Shown here: positions 38,451 through 47,114 of the stretch, in pieces | Numbering within the stretch: position 1 is the stretch's first letter | Layout of the letters: each line of letters opens with the position of its first letter | Assembly: GCA_034521465.1 (NCBI GenBank) | Contig: JAXHMN010000019.1 | Location: 1-64,000, forward strand | From: SURF-28 sp034521465 | Lineage (GTDB): Bacteria; Bacteroidota; Ignavibacteria; Ignavibacteriales; Melioribacteraceae | Direction: 5' to 3' | DNA length: 64,000 nucleotides | Translations under genes and position numbers: made by a program | Notes under the pieces: model-generated | What the model saw: only the letters and a program-made list of their open reading frames with translations | What the model was told of the DNA's origin: nothing | The model's database searches: none

Positions 38451-38996
38451 TTACTTCCCCTCAACCCGCTTAACAATATGAGAAATTTGTTCAAGACTGG
38501 TTTTTAATTTTCTTAATTCAGCTTCGAGCAGGTAAGTTCTGTATGCCTCAACAGATTCGGTGCCGCCGAGCAACCAATTAAGATCGCACCCGACACGTAA
38601 AAGTTTTGCTAATATTTTTGCGCCTGGGTCACGTTTACCGCTTATATATTGCTGAAGTTGTTGAGGAGAGATTCTCATTTCTTCGGCGAGCTTCTTTAAG
38701 GTGCCGTACTTTCGTTTTGCAAAAATTCTTATCCTTTCACCAATACGGATTTGCAAATTACTATCATCAAAAAGCTCAAGATTTTCCTTTGGTTGATCGT
38801 CATTAAAAAGAGCTAAATCGAATTGGTAATCATCTAGGATTTCTTTTATTTGATCATATAGATCATCATCAATTAAAGGAGCATCATGCAGAATATAGGT
38901 AAGAGTTTGATTATTAAGTCCGAGTTTACCGGCTAACCAACTTTGTTTTATCCCGAAGGTATGTAGAAGATACTTTATTTCTTCTTGTCTGGTCAA
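38451..38996 (-). CDS. XRE-family DNA-binding protein with two HTH regions
   Basis: 181 residues. A first helix-turn-helix is at residues 5-35 (FGIKQSWLAGKLGLNNQTLT). A second at about 95-140 is more canonical (YGTLKKLAEEMRISPQQLQQ, YISGKRDPGAKILAKLLRVG, CDLNWLLGG). The tail is a coiled coil (LLEAELRKLKTSLEQISHIV). The CDLNWLLGG ending resembles phage-repressor-like regulators of the HigA/XRE type. It lies 90 bp upstream of the toxin-antitoxin pair on the same strand and may control it or be a relic of the same island. Confidence 0.8.
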   Translation of the reverse strand: MTRQEEIKYLLHTFGIKQSWLAGKLGLNNQTLTYILHDAPLIDDDLYDQIKEILDDYQFDLALFNDDQPKENLELFDDSNLQIRIGERIRIFAKRKYGTLKKLAEEMRISPQQLQQYISGKRDPGAKILAKLLRVGCDLNWLLGGTESVEAYRTYLLEAELRKLKTSLEQISHIVKRVEGK

Positions 38997-39312
38997 TTAA
39001 GAGTCGCTTAAGTTGACTAATTGATTAATTAAAATAATAAAATTTCTTTCATTCTGCTAATTTTATCAGTCTGTTAAAGCGGCTGATGACTCGATTAATA
39101 TTCGATAATAGTTTCGTTAATTATTTTCTTCATTCACTTTCCGGTTAACGGTAATTCATTTATTTCAATTATACTTTCACGGAAAAAATTTGTGATGGTA
39201 AATAATATCTGGAACATTCCACTTTTTCAGTCTCAACAGTGTTAAATCGCCAAAAGCGTTTTTCCTAGAATTAACTTTCAAAAAATAAATCAATTGAATA
39301 CTTTTGAGACTA
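38997..39312. other. Divergent intergenic region, no recognised feature
   Basis: 316 bp, A/T-rich, between the XRE gene (minus) and the MATE gene (plus). Presumably both promoters are here. I see short inverted words (CCGGTTAACGG at about 39141) but nothing I can name. Confidence 0.3.
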
Positions 39313-40665
39313 ATGAAATTTATTGCTGACACTTCCATCTATAAATACATTCTTAAGATTGCACTTCCTGCAATTGCAGGTCTATCAACTCAAATGATTG
39401 TTTCACTGGTTGATACCGCAATGGTCGGTCGCCTTCCCGAAGCAAAATTTGCACTTGCCGCAATGGGGCTTGGTGTTTTAGCTACATGGGCAGTTATAAG
39501 TTTCTTTTCCTCTTTAGCAACCGGGACACATGTACTAATTGCAAGAAGATTCGGCGCAAAAGATTTTGACGGCTGTGGAGATACTCTTAATACATCACTG
39601 ATAATTTCGTTTATTGCAGGTGTTGTTGTCGGTGCGCTAATCGTCAGTTTATCAAACCCGATTGGTCACTTTTTTGCTGCTGATACAAGAGTGGGTGAAT
39701 TAGCTGGAGAATATCTTTTCTATAGATTCATGGGGCTGCCGTTTTTCTTGTTGTCGGTTTCTTACCGGGGCTTCTTTTTTGGTATAGGTAAAACAAAAAT
39801 ATTCATGTTCTCCGGTATTCTTGTCAACTTCTTGAATATAGTTTTTAACTACATTTTTATTTTCGGTGCATTCGGAATTGAACCGATGGGTTTGGCCGGC
39901 GCCGGATTGGGATCTTCTTTAGCAACACTTTTTGATGCGCTGTTTTATTTAAGTGTGTCGTCATTAAGCCAATACAGAACTAAATATAACTTCTTTAAAA
40001 ATTTCCGGTTCATGAAAGAAATTGCTCAATCTATCGTAAGGATATCTTTACCGGTTTCATTCCAAAACGTATTTCTTCTTGTTGGTTTTTTAAGTTTTGT
40101 AGCAATAACCGGTATTATAGGAACTAGAGAGCAAGCAGCAAGTCAGGTTGTTTTTTCTGCTCTTATGATCTCACTTATGCCATGCTTTGGATTTGGAATT
40201 GCTGTACAAACGTTAGTTGGGAATCAACTTGGCAGCGGAAAAATTAAATTAGCGAAATTTTATGGTTTTGAAACGAGTAAAGTTGCAACGCTCTATACAT
40301 TGATCGTAGGAATTGTTTTTGTACTTACTCCAAACGTCATATTAATATTGATAACAACCGATTCGAGTGTGATTGAAACTTCTGTACCGATACTGAGATT
40401 AGCCGGATTCGGACAAATATTTTATGCTATTGGAGTTGTTTTAGCAAACGGGCTTCAAGCAATGGGACAGACTTTATTTGTAATGATTGCCGAAATTATT
40501 GCTAATTGGGTTATCTTCGTTCCGCTTGCCTATTTATTGGGAATTGTATTAGATCTTGGTTTACTTGCTGCGTGGGCAGCTTTACCATTTTATGTTATTG
40601 TTTACTCTGTAATTATTTTCATTAAATTTAGATTTGGTGATGAAACGAAAATCAAGAGTGTATAA
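39313..40665 (+). CDS. MATE-family multidrug/cation antiporter
   Basis: 450 residues and about 12 hydrophobic segments, typical of MATE/NorM exporters that use Na+ or H+ gradients. I chose the ATG at 39313 rather than the upstream TTG at 39304. Signatures: IALPAIAGLSTQMIVSLVDTA and MVGRLPEAKFALAAMGLG at the N-terminus, then SSLATGTHVLIARRFGAKD and the C-half equivalent GFGIAVQTLVGNQLGSGKI. It is uninterrupted. The substrate is unknown. Confidence 0.9.
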   Translation: MKFIADTSIYKYILKIALPAIAGLSTQMIVSLVDTAMVGRLPEAKFALAAMGLGVLATWAVISFFSSLATGTHVLIARRFGAKDFDGCGDTLNTSLIISFIAGVVVGALIVSLSNPIGHFFAADTRVGELAGEYLFYRFMGLPFFLLSVSYRGFFFGIGKTKIFMFSGILVNFLNIVFNYIFIFGAFGIEPMGLAGAGLGSSLATLFDALFYLSVSSLSQYRTKYNFFKNFRFMKEIAQSIVRISLPVSFQNVFLLVGFLSFVAITGIIGTREQAASQVVFSALMISLMPCFGFGIAVQTLVGNQLGSGKIKLAKFYGFETSKVATLYTLIVGIVFVLTPNVILILITTDSSVIETSVPILRLAGFGQIFYAIGVVLANGLQAMGQTLFVMIAEIIANWVIFVPLAYLLGIVLDLGLLAAWAALPFYVIVYSVIIFIKFRFGDETKIKSV

Positions 40666-40702
40666 TATGAATTTCGAGAAAAATTTATTGCTGACAAATA
40701 AC

Positions 40703-40731
40703 TTGACAATTTTGGGATGTCTCTCTATATT
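40703..40731 (+). promoter_or_regulatory. Sigma70-type promoter, likely leaderless transcript
   Basis: TTGACA (40703-40708), a 17-bp spacer, then TATATT (40726-40731). The ATG of the next gene starts at 40738, about where transcription would begin, and no Shine-Dalgarno fits between. Confidence 0.65.
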
Positions 40732-40737
40732 TTAGCT

Positions 40738-41151
40738 ATGAAATTGTTCCGAATCAAATACTTGGCAATTCTCGTCTCAATTGTTTCAATTTCCGTCTTA
40801 TATGCCGGCGCTAAAATAGCGGAACCTGGAGTTACAGCTAGAAGCAATGCAGGTAATGTATATGTAACATGGCAAACCTTAGAAGAAACCAACCTGAAAC
40901 ATTTTGTTGTAGAAAGAAAAACAAAAGAAGGCGGATTTATGCAGCTCGGTGAAGTACTACCCGAGAGTGATAAGTATTATGAATACATAGACGAGACCGC
41001 TTACAAAACAGCCGGAACTTTATACATCTACCGAGTTGCAATTATCGATAATAATGGGACTATAACTTACTCTAATGAAGTACCTGTCCTGCACGATAAT
41101 ATTTCCAGCGTGAAGAAAACTTGGGGCAGTATCAAAGCTCTATTCCGGTAA
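40738..41151 (+). CDS. Secreted fibronectin-III-like protein
   Basis: 137 residues. I chose the ATG at 40738 because it begins a signal peptide (MKLFRIKYLAILVSIVSISV...YAGA) and fits the promoter; the in-frame codon at 40717 lies inside the promoter. The mature part is one Fn3-like domain: GNVYVTWQTLEETNLKHFVV, ERKTKEGGFMQLGEV, LYIYRVAIIDNNGTITYSNE. This type is often joined to T9SS sorting domains, but none is present here. It is followed by Maf after 11 bp. Confidence 0.75.
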   Translation: MKLFRIKYLAILVSIVSISVLYAGAKIAEPGVTARSNAGNVYVTWQTLEETNLKHFVVERKTKEGGFMQLGEVLPESDKYYEYIDETAYKTAGTLYIYRVAIIDNNGTITYSNEVPVLHDNISSVKKTWGSIKALFR

Positions 41152-41162
41152 TCAGTGATTTA

Positions 41163-41741
41163 ATGATATCTTCAAAACTTCCTATTTATCTCGCATCAAA
41201 ATCTCCAAGAAGAAGAAAACTACTCAAACAACTCAATCTCAATTTTAAAACTTTTTCGGTAGATCTACATGAAGAAGTGTTCGATGGTGAGCATCCAATC
41301 AAAACGGTAAAAAGATTGGCTCAACATAAATTAGATGCAGCAAAAGTAAAAGTAAAAGAGGGAATAATAATTACCGCAGATACAATAGTTGTTCTTAATA
41401 AACAAATAATCGGTAAGCCAAAAAACAAAAAAGATGCTGCCAAATTATTATCTAAGTTAAGCGGTAAAACTCATTTTGTTTATACTGGATTTTCGATTCA
41501 TAATTCTAAGACAGACCACACTATTGTTGATTATGAACGAACCTCGGTTACTTTTAGAGATTTAACAAAGAAAGAAATAAACGCTTATGTAGAAACCGGA
41601 AGTCCAATGGATAAAGCCGGCGCTTACGGAATTCAAGATGATTTCGGAGCCGTGTTCGTGCAAAAAATCAATGGTTGTTATTACAACGTTGTTGGCTTAC
41701 CTCTCTCAAAGTTTTATCGTAGATTGCTGGAAGCTGTTTGA
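41163..41741 (+). CDS. maf: Maf-like nucleoside triphosphate pyrophosphatase
   Basis: 192 residues, starting at the ATG at 41163. Maf proteins hydrolyse non-canonical or dTTP/UTP nucleotides and are linked to septum control. Signatures: YLASKSPRRRKLLKQL, ITADTIVVLNKQIIGKPKNK, KLLSKLSGKTHFVYTGFSI and GSPMDKAGAYGIQDDFGAVF. SPRRR and the (T)ADT/GKP motifs are the family's active site. Uninterrupted. Confidence 0.92.
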   Translation: MISSKLPIYLASKSPRRRKLLKQLNLNFKTFSVDLHEEVFDGEHPIKTVKRLAQHKLDAAKVKVKEGIIITADTIVVLNKQIIGKPKNKKDAAKLLSKLSGKTHFVYTGFSIHNSKTDHTIVDYERTSVTFRDLTKKEINAYVETGSPMDKAGAYGIQDDFGAVFVQKINGCYYNVVGLPLSKFYRRLLEAV

Positions 41742-42241
41742 TTTTTCATCCCCTTGAAACAAAAGCATCAAATATTTTTTTAAGTATCAAGCACAGCAGA
41801 TTACTAGGAAACAATATTTATAGTTAGAAACTGAATGATGCGGTTGTTTTGCAAATTTTAATCAAAACAAAAGTTTCTTTGTGCCCGTTATGGTTAAAAT
41901 GCCTTACTACCAAGTTCACAAGGGAATCACTAAGGTCAGTAGGAGAAAATCAAAAAATAATATTGTAGTTATTTTTCTTTTTCAGAACTATTAAAAAATA
42001 TAATGAATAATTTTTGTCAATTAATAATCACGTAACCAAGCTAGAAAAATTGCATTTTCCCAAATAATTATTTAAATAATAGTATAAATCAGTTATCAAA
42101 AATCTTAAAATTAATAAAAGTACTGAATACGTCCGGAAATCGTAATTGTGGGTATCTTTCGACTCGTATATCCTTGATTTTCGAGCATTCTGTTACTATT
42201 TTAGATAAACTATAAACAACATTTAATGAATGGAGGATAAT
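41742..42241. other. 500-bp gene-free stretch
   Basis: A/T-rich with no frame, hairpin or repeat I can support. It may contain the promoter for the YtxH/DUF948/EF-G operon. The Shine-Dalgarno GGAGG (42232-42236) at its end belongs to the next gene. Confidence 0.3.
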
Positions 42242-42655
42242 ATGGCTGATGAAAATGGATTTGGAAAAGGTTTATTCTTAGGAATTCTTGCCGGAACCGC
42301 TGTCGGTTCTTTAATTGCATTGTTATATGCACCGAAATCCGGTAAAGAACTTAGAGGCGAACTTCGCGAAAGGGGCGAAGAATTTATCGATGATACGGAA
42401 GAGTATCTTGAGAAAGCAAAAGTAAAAGCAAATGAATTAATCAACGATGGGAAACAAAAATCCGATAAATTAATTGCCGACGCGAAAGTAAAAGTTGATG
42501 ATCTTATCAAAGAAGCAGAAAAAGTCTTAGGCAATGCTAAAGATAAGACATCTAAATACTACGGCGATAATAAAACTAAAGTTGAAAAAGAAAGCGAAAA
42601 ACTTAAAAACGCTGTTAAAGCCGGTGTTGATACTTATAAATCGGAAAAATCGTAA
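42242..42655 (+). CDS. YtxH-like membrane-anchored coiled-coil protein
   Basis: 137 residues. The start is the ATG at 42242, since GGAGG lies 5 bp before it; the ATG at 42230 overlaps the site. The N-terminal glycine-rich TM segment and the family signature are FLGILAGTAVGSLIALLYAP and KSGKELRGEL. The rest is a long lysine/glutamate amphipathic helix with LEA-like repeats (KAKVKANELI, DAKVKVDDLIKEAEKVL). YtxH proteins are stress-related in Gram-positives; function here unknown. It is followed 3 bp later by a DUF948 gene, a common pair. Confidence 0.85.
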   Translation: MADENGFGKGLFLGILAGTAVGSLIALLYAPKSGKELRGELRERGEEFIDDTEEYLEKAKVKANELINDGKQKSDKLIADAKVKVDDLIKEAEKVLGNAKDKTSKYYGDNKTKVEKESEKLKNAVKAGVDTYKSEKS

Positions 42656-42658
42656 ATC

Positions 42659-43040
42659 ATGTTATTGGCAATTGATATACTGACGCTTATTCTACTCATT
42701 ATTGTTGCGGCGCTTTGTATTTATTTTTTCGTGACATTAAAAAAATTGAATCGATCAATTGATGTTTTGAGTGCAGATGTTCATCGGTTGATCGATTCAA
42801 CTATTCCTTTGGTAGAAGAGTTGCGTGAGTCTTCAAAAAATTTAAATAGAGATAACAGCGGATGCCGAACGGCATATGACGGACTTCAACGAATTTGTCT
42901 CATCAACCAAAACAAAAGTATCTTCTTTATCAACAAAAGTTAAAGAAGGATCAAATCAAAACCCCGTATTAAATTTAATAAAAAACCTCAATGCTATTTC
43001 TAAAGGAATTTCTTCATTTTGGCAAAATTACAAATCATAA
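42659..43040 (+). CDS. DUF948-family membrane protein, one frameshift
   Basis: About 126 residues. An N-terminal TM helix (ILTLILLIIVAALCIYFFVT) is followed by LKKLNRSIDVLSADVHRLI and PLVEELRESSKNLN, the DUF948 pattern. The frame breaks near 42849 and resumes EITADAERHMTDFNEFVSST, ending FWQNYKS at 43040. DUF948 and YtxH are usually adjacent and probably cooperate at the membrane. This is the only clear indel between 39 and 53 kb. Confidence 0.75.
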
Positions 43041-43077
43041 ATTACCGAGCTACGAAAATTATTAGAGGAGAGAAATC

Positions 43078-45165
43078 TTGAAACAGTATAATCCTGATTC
43101 TATAAGGAATCTTGCGTTCATTGGTCATGGAGGAAGCGGAAAGACCAGTCTTTCCGAATTATTATTACATTCAACAGGCGAAATTAATCGTATTGGTACG
43201 GTTGAAGAAGGAAACACAACTTCAGATTACAATCCCAACGAAATTGAAAGACAAATATCAGTCTCTTCAGCACCACTTCACCTTGAATGGAAAAACAATA
43301 AAGTAAATATAATTGACACACCAGGTTACTCCGATTTTATTGGTCAAGTGATCAGTAGTTTGCACGTTGCCGAAATTGCAGTTTCAGTAATTAAGTCTGC
43401 AGAAGGTGTTGAAGTTGGTACTGAAATGACATGGGGCTATGTGAAAGCATACGACCTTCCGGCAGCAGTAATAATTAACAAAGTTGATAATGAACACTCA
43501 ACTTTTAACGAAACAGTTCAAGTAGTGAAAGACCACTTGAGCAAAGATGCTACTGTTATAACAATGCCGGTTAATGAAGGTGTAAATTTTGACACTGTAG
43601 TAGATCTTATTAAAATGAAAGCCGTTAAGTATGGTGAACTTGGTTCCAAAAAAGCAACCGAAGAAGATATTCCCGCGGATTTAAAAGATGAAGCTGAATC
43701 TATGAGAGAGGAATTGATTGAGAAAGTTGCTGAATCAAGTGAAGATTTGATGAATAAGTTTTTTGATGAGGGTACTCTTAATGATGAAGACCTCAAAGAA
43801 GGGTTAAAGAAAGCAATATTAAGCGGTGCTTTAATTCCTCTCTTTGCAGTCTCTGCAACAAAAGGTGTCGGTCACAATAACTTTTTAGATTTTGCTGTTA
43901 ATTTTTTCCCGTCACCGCTCGAATCAACTAACAAAGCAATTTTGAAAGATAAAGATCAAGAAGTAGAAATTAAATGCGATCCATCCGGCGAACCGGCTGC
44001 TCTAGTTTTTAAATCGTTATCTGAACAGCATGTCGGTGAATTATCAATCTTCAAAGTTTACAGCGGTACTTTAAAAGCCGGTATGGACTTGGTGAATACG
44101 ACAAACGAAAATTCGGAACGTCTCGGTCAGCTTTCCTTCTTGAATGGAAAGCACAGAACCGAAGTCGATGAAGTTATAGCAGGCGATATTGGTGCGGTTG
44201 TAAAATTAAAAGATACTCATACCGGTAACACATTAGCAGGTAAAGGCAATACAATTGTATTCCCGCCAATTAAATTTCCGGAACCGGTAATTCGCGGCGC
44301 AATTAAACCGAAAGCAAAAGGTGATGAAGATAAAATTTCATCGGGATTGCACACTGTTCACGAAGAAGATCCAACATTGAATGTACGTTTTGAACCTGAA
44401 CTTGGACAAACAATTGTTTCCGGTCAAGGCGAACTACAGCTTGCCTTAGCGATAAAATTATTGAAAGACCGTTACGGTGTGGAAGTTGACCTTGTTGAAC
44501 CGAGAATACCTTATCGTGAGACAATTAAAGGTGTCTGTGAAAGCGCAGAATACAAACACAAAAAGCAATCCGGTGGTAGAGGTCAATATGGTCACGTTTA
44601 TCTAAAGTTAGAACCAACTACAAGAGGCGCCGGATTTGAATTTGTTAATGCAATTGTCGGCGGTGTAGTACCGGGTAGATTTATTCCTGCGGTAGAGAAA
44701 GGACTTAACGAAATAATGGCAAAAGGAATATTAACCGGTAGTAAAGTAATTGATGTCAAAGTGACTTTATTCGACGGGTCATTCCACAACGTTGACTCCG
44801 ATGAAGTATCATTTAAGATTGCTGCATCACAAGCGTTCAAAAAAGGTTTCATGACGGCAAAACCGGTTGTACTTGAACCCATTTATGATGTTACAGTAAA
44901 AGTACCCGAAGAATTTATGGGCGACGTAATGGGAGATATTTCAAGCAGGCGCGGTAAAATTTCCGGTATGGATGCTGAAGGTCCTTTCCAAGTTATTAAA
45001 GCAAAAATTCCTTTAGCAGAACTTTATAAGTATTCTACTCATCTTCGATCACTAACTCAAGGCAGGGGAATGCATACAAGAGCATTCGCTAATTACGAAG
45101 AAGTACCGAAAGAAGTTGAGACAAAAATCATTGAAGAGTATCAGAAGTCGAAAGAAGAAGAATAA
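43078..45165 (+). CDS. Elongation factor G paralogue (EF-G2-like GTPase)
   Basis: 695 residues. The TTG start is supported by GAGGAG seven bases upstream. Domain I has the P-loop GHGGSGKTS instead of the canonical AHIDHGKTT, then IIDTPGYSDF where the catalytic histidine of DTPGHVDF is Tyr, then NKVD. Domains II-V follow, with HVYLKLEPTTRGAGFEFVNA, GDVMGDISSRRGKISGMDAE and ELYKYSTHLRSLTQGRGMHT. It is probably not the main translocase. This subgroup has reduced or altered GTPase and may act in ribosome rescue, recycling or stress. Uninterrupted. Confidence 0.88.
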   Translation: MKQYNPDSIRNLAFIGHGGSGKTSLSELLLHSTGEINRIGTVEEGNTTSDYNPNEIERQISVSSAPLHLEWKNNKVNIIDTPGYSDFIGQVISSLHVAEIAVSVIKSAEGVEVGTEMTWGYVKAYDLPAAVIINKVDNEHSTFNETVQVVKDHLSKDATVITMPVNEGVNFDTVVDLIKMKAVKYGELGSKKATEEDIPADLKDEAESMREELIEKVAESSEDLMNKFFDEGTLNDEDLKEGLKKAILSGALIPLFAVSATKGVGHNNFLDFAVNFFPSPLESTNKAILKDKDQEVEIKCDPSGEPAALVFKSLSEQHVGELSIFKVYSGTLKAGMDLVNTTNENSERLGQLSFLNGKHRTEVDEVIAGDIGAVVKLKDTHTGNTLAGKGNTIVFPPIKFPEPVIRGAIKPKAKGDEDKISSGLHTVHEEDPTLNVRFEPELGQTIVSGQGELQLALAIKLLKDRYGVEVDLVEPRIPYRETIKGVCESAEYKHKKQSGGRGQYGHVYLKLEPTTRGAGFEFVNAIVGGVVPGRFIPAVEKGLNEIMAKGILTGSKVIDVKVTLFDGSFHNVDSDEVSFKIAASQAFKKGFMTAKPVVLEPIYDVTVKVPEEFMGDVMGDISSRRGKISGMDAEGPFQVIKAKIPLAELYKYSTHLRSLTQGRGMHTRAFANYEEVPKEVETKIIEEYQKSKEEE

Positions 45166-45182
45166 AGAAAATAAATTCATTA

Positions 45183-45213
45183 AAGCGGAAGAATACCACT
45201 TCCGCTTTTTTTA
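45183..45213 (+). terminator. Strong Rho-independent terminator
   Basis: AAGCGGAAG pairs with CTTCCGCTT across AATACCA and is followed by a long T-run, 18 bp after the EF-G paralogue stop. Confidence 0.9.
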
Positions 45214-45236
45214 TTTTTGTAATTCACCTATGCATA

Positions 45237-45313
45237 GTCTTAATCTTAATCGTAATCATGCTCTTAATCGGGATAAAAATTGAGTAAGATTACGATTAAG
45301 AGCAAGATTAAGA
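45237..45313. repeat. Short-word intergenic repeat, family C (copy 1)
   Basis: Built from TCTTAATC, TAATCGTAATC and ATGCTCTTAATC words on the left arm and AAGATTACGATTAAGAGC and AAGATTAAG on the right arm, which are mutually inverted. It matches the words at 47981-48070. Confidence 0.6.
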
Positions 45314-45348
45314 TTTTTTATTTAATGTGAAATTGTAATTAACAATCT

Positions 45349-45446
45349 GTCACTCAGAATCCCGATTTATCGCGATGAAGAGTCTCTCTGCATAAATGAA
45401 AAGAGAGATTCATCACTCCTTCAAATCAGTCGTTCAGAATGGCAGA
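45349..45446. repeat. Palindromic intergenic repeat, family D
   Basis: Outer arms TGTCACTCAGAA and TTCAGAATGGCA are imperfectly inverted. Inner arms GATGAAGAGTCTCTCT and AGAGAGATTCATC form a second stem. It resembles the widespread GTCATTCTGAG...GAAGAATCTC type repeat of environmental bacteria (from memory). Confidence 0.55.
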
Positions 45447-45471
45447 TGGTTTTGATTAATGAGGTAAAGCA

Positions 45472-45972
45472 ATGGATAAACTTTGGTCACCTTGGCGCTC
45501 AAATTATATTCAGTCATTTAAGAATAAAAGCGATGATAATGAATGTGTCTTCTGCACCGCACCAAAACTTGATTTGGATAATGACGAGTCGCTCGTTGTG
45601 AAAAAATCGGAGCATTGCTTTGTCATGCTCAATCTCTATCCTTACAACAGCGGACATTTGATGGTTATTCCGTACAGACATTTATCCGACATTGAAGATT
45701 TAACTCAAGAAGAGTTCACTGATATTACAAACCTTATAAAACATTCAAAAAGAGTTCTGACCCACGTAATGAAACCGCAAGGATTCAACATCGGTGCAAA
45801 TTTGGGTAAAGCAGCAGGAGCCGGAATTGATCAGCATATTCATTTCCACATTTTACCACGCTGGATTGGAGATACCAATTTCATGCCTGCCATTGGGGAA
45901 GTGAAAGTCATTTCTCAAGATTTACTTGAATCTAAACGTGAACTTATTAAAGCTTTTGAGGAAGTTGGTTGA
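45472..45972 (+). CDS. HIT-family nucleotide hydrolase/transferase
   Basis: 166 residues. A zinc-type CVFC pair (ECVFCTAPK) lies near the N-terminus. VMLNLYPYNSGHLMVIPYRH and the active-site triad in QHIHFHILPRW (HxHxH) define the HIT superfamily, of the Ap4A-hydrolase/phosphorylase-like branch that begins DKLWSPWRSNYI. It hydrolyses dinucleoside polyphosphates or AMP-conjugates in the cytoplasm. Monocistronic, after a repeat-rich gap. Confidence 0.9.
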   Translation: MDKLWSPWRSNYIQSFKNKSDDNECVFCTAPKLDLDNDESLVVKKSEHCFVMLNLYPYNSGHLMVIPYRHLSDIEDLTQEEFTDITNLIKHSKRVLTHVMKPQGFNIGANLGKAAGAGIDQHIHFHILPRWIGDTNFMPAIGEVKVISQDLLESKRELIKAFEEVG

Positions 45973-46065
45973 TTTGTTAGTGAGTTAATGGGTTATTAGT
46001 TATTGAGACAATCCCATTCCCGATAGTAATTAGAAATTCTTTAATTCGTAAATTCGATAATCCGT

Positions 46066-46112
46066 CAATTCGCCAATCTGCCAATTCGCCAATTCGCCAA
46101 TTCGCCAATTCC
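46066..46112. repeat. Tandem 8-bp repeat (CAATTCGC)n
   Basis: About six units CAATTCGC / CAATCTGC / CAATTCGC (three) / CAATTCC in direct order, ending about 80 bp before thyA. It has no spacers, so it is not CRISPR. Confidence 0.8.
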
Positions 46113-46191
46113 AACTCTCCATTTATTTGTGTATATTCTGCATCAAATTTTATTTGTTAAATCTGTCGAAAACCTCAAATTAGGGCGTTAA

Positions 46192-47079
46192 ATGAAAGAA
46201 TATCACGATTTAGTAAAACTCGTATTGGATAACGGAGTAAGGAAAAAATCGCGAACCGGGATTGATACACTCTCATACTTTGGCGCATTTTACAGAGTCG
46301 ATCTTTCAAAAGGATTTCCGCTTTTAACCACCAAAAAGATGATTTGGAAATCACTGCTTCACGAAGTACTATGGTATCTTTCGGGTGATGATCATATCCG
46401 AAATTTACGAGAGCACACAAAAATTTGGGATGCTTGGGCTGACGAAAAAGGCAATCTGCAGACTGCATACGGAAGATATTGGCGCAGATATCCCGTACCG
46501 GAAAAAGGCGCAGCGTTGGGGGAAGAAGTTTTTGTCGATGAAAGTCATCCTTTTGTCACAAAAGAAGAAAACGGATCGTTAACTTTTGATCAAATCGGTT
46601 GGGTGATTGACCAAATAAAAAATAATCCCGAATCAAGAAGGATGGTTGTTAATGCTTGGCATCCGGCAAATGCAGTAATTAGCAAACTGCCGCCGTGTCA
46701 TTATACTTTTACTTTTAATGTGAGTGACGGAAAGTTAAATTGTCATTTATCTCAGAGAAGCGGTGATATTGCTTTGGGTATTCCGTTTAATCTTGCAGCT
46801 TATTCAATGCTAACGCAAATTATTGCTCAAGAATCTAATTTGGAACTTGGTTACTTTGCTCACACTATAATTGATGCTCATATTTATGTTGCCGATGAAG
46901 GAAGCGAGAACGAGGAATTCGATCACGTAAATGGTTTGAAAGAACAATTAACTCGCGAACCATATCCGCTTCCAAAATTAGAAATCGCCAAAAAGCCGTT
47001 AGATCAACTAACATATGAGGATTTTGAATTAGTAGGTTACAAACATCATCCTAGAATTAAGTTTGAAGTGGCTGTTTAA
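46192..47079 (+). CDS. thyA: Thymidylate synthase (ThyA)
   Basis: 295 residues. Converts dUMP and methylene-THF to dTMP and DHF. Signatures: KKSRTGIDTLSYFG (phosphate Arg), FPLLTTKKMIWKSLLHEVLW, the nucleophile LPPCHYTF, QRSGDIALGIPFNLAAYSM and DAHIY. The insertion between RYWRRYP and FDQIGWVID is typical of longer bacterial types. It is followed by a PEGA lipoprotein and then folA, so the DHF produced is reduced by a co-transcribed partner. Uninterrupted. Confidence 0.95.
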   Translation: MKEYHDLVKLVLDNGVRKKSRTGIDTLSYFGAFYRVDLSKGFPLLTTKKMIWKSLLHEVLWYLSGDDHIRNLREHTKIWDAWADEKGNLQTAYGRYWRRYPVPEKGAALGEEVFVDESHPFVTKEENGSLTFDQIGWVIDQIKNNPESRRMVVNAWHPANAVISKLPPCHYTFTFNVSDGKLNCHLSQRSGDIALGIPFNLAAYSMLTQIIAQESNLELGYFAHTIIDAHIYVADEGSENEEFDHVNGLKEQLTREPYPLPKLEIAKKPLDQLTYEDFELVGYKHHPRIKFEVAV

Positions 47080-47114
47080 ACATTAGTTAATCAAATTATC
47101 CGGGGGGATAGATC

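Noticed and set aside
46066..46112. CRISPR array
   Set aside because: The octamers are directly contiguous with no spacers and no cas genes are present.
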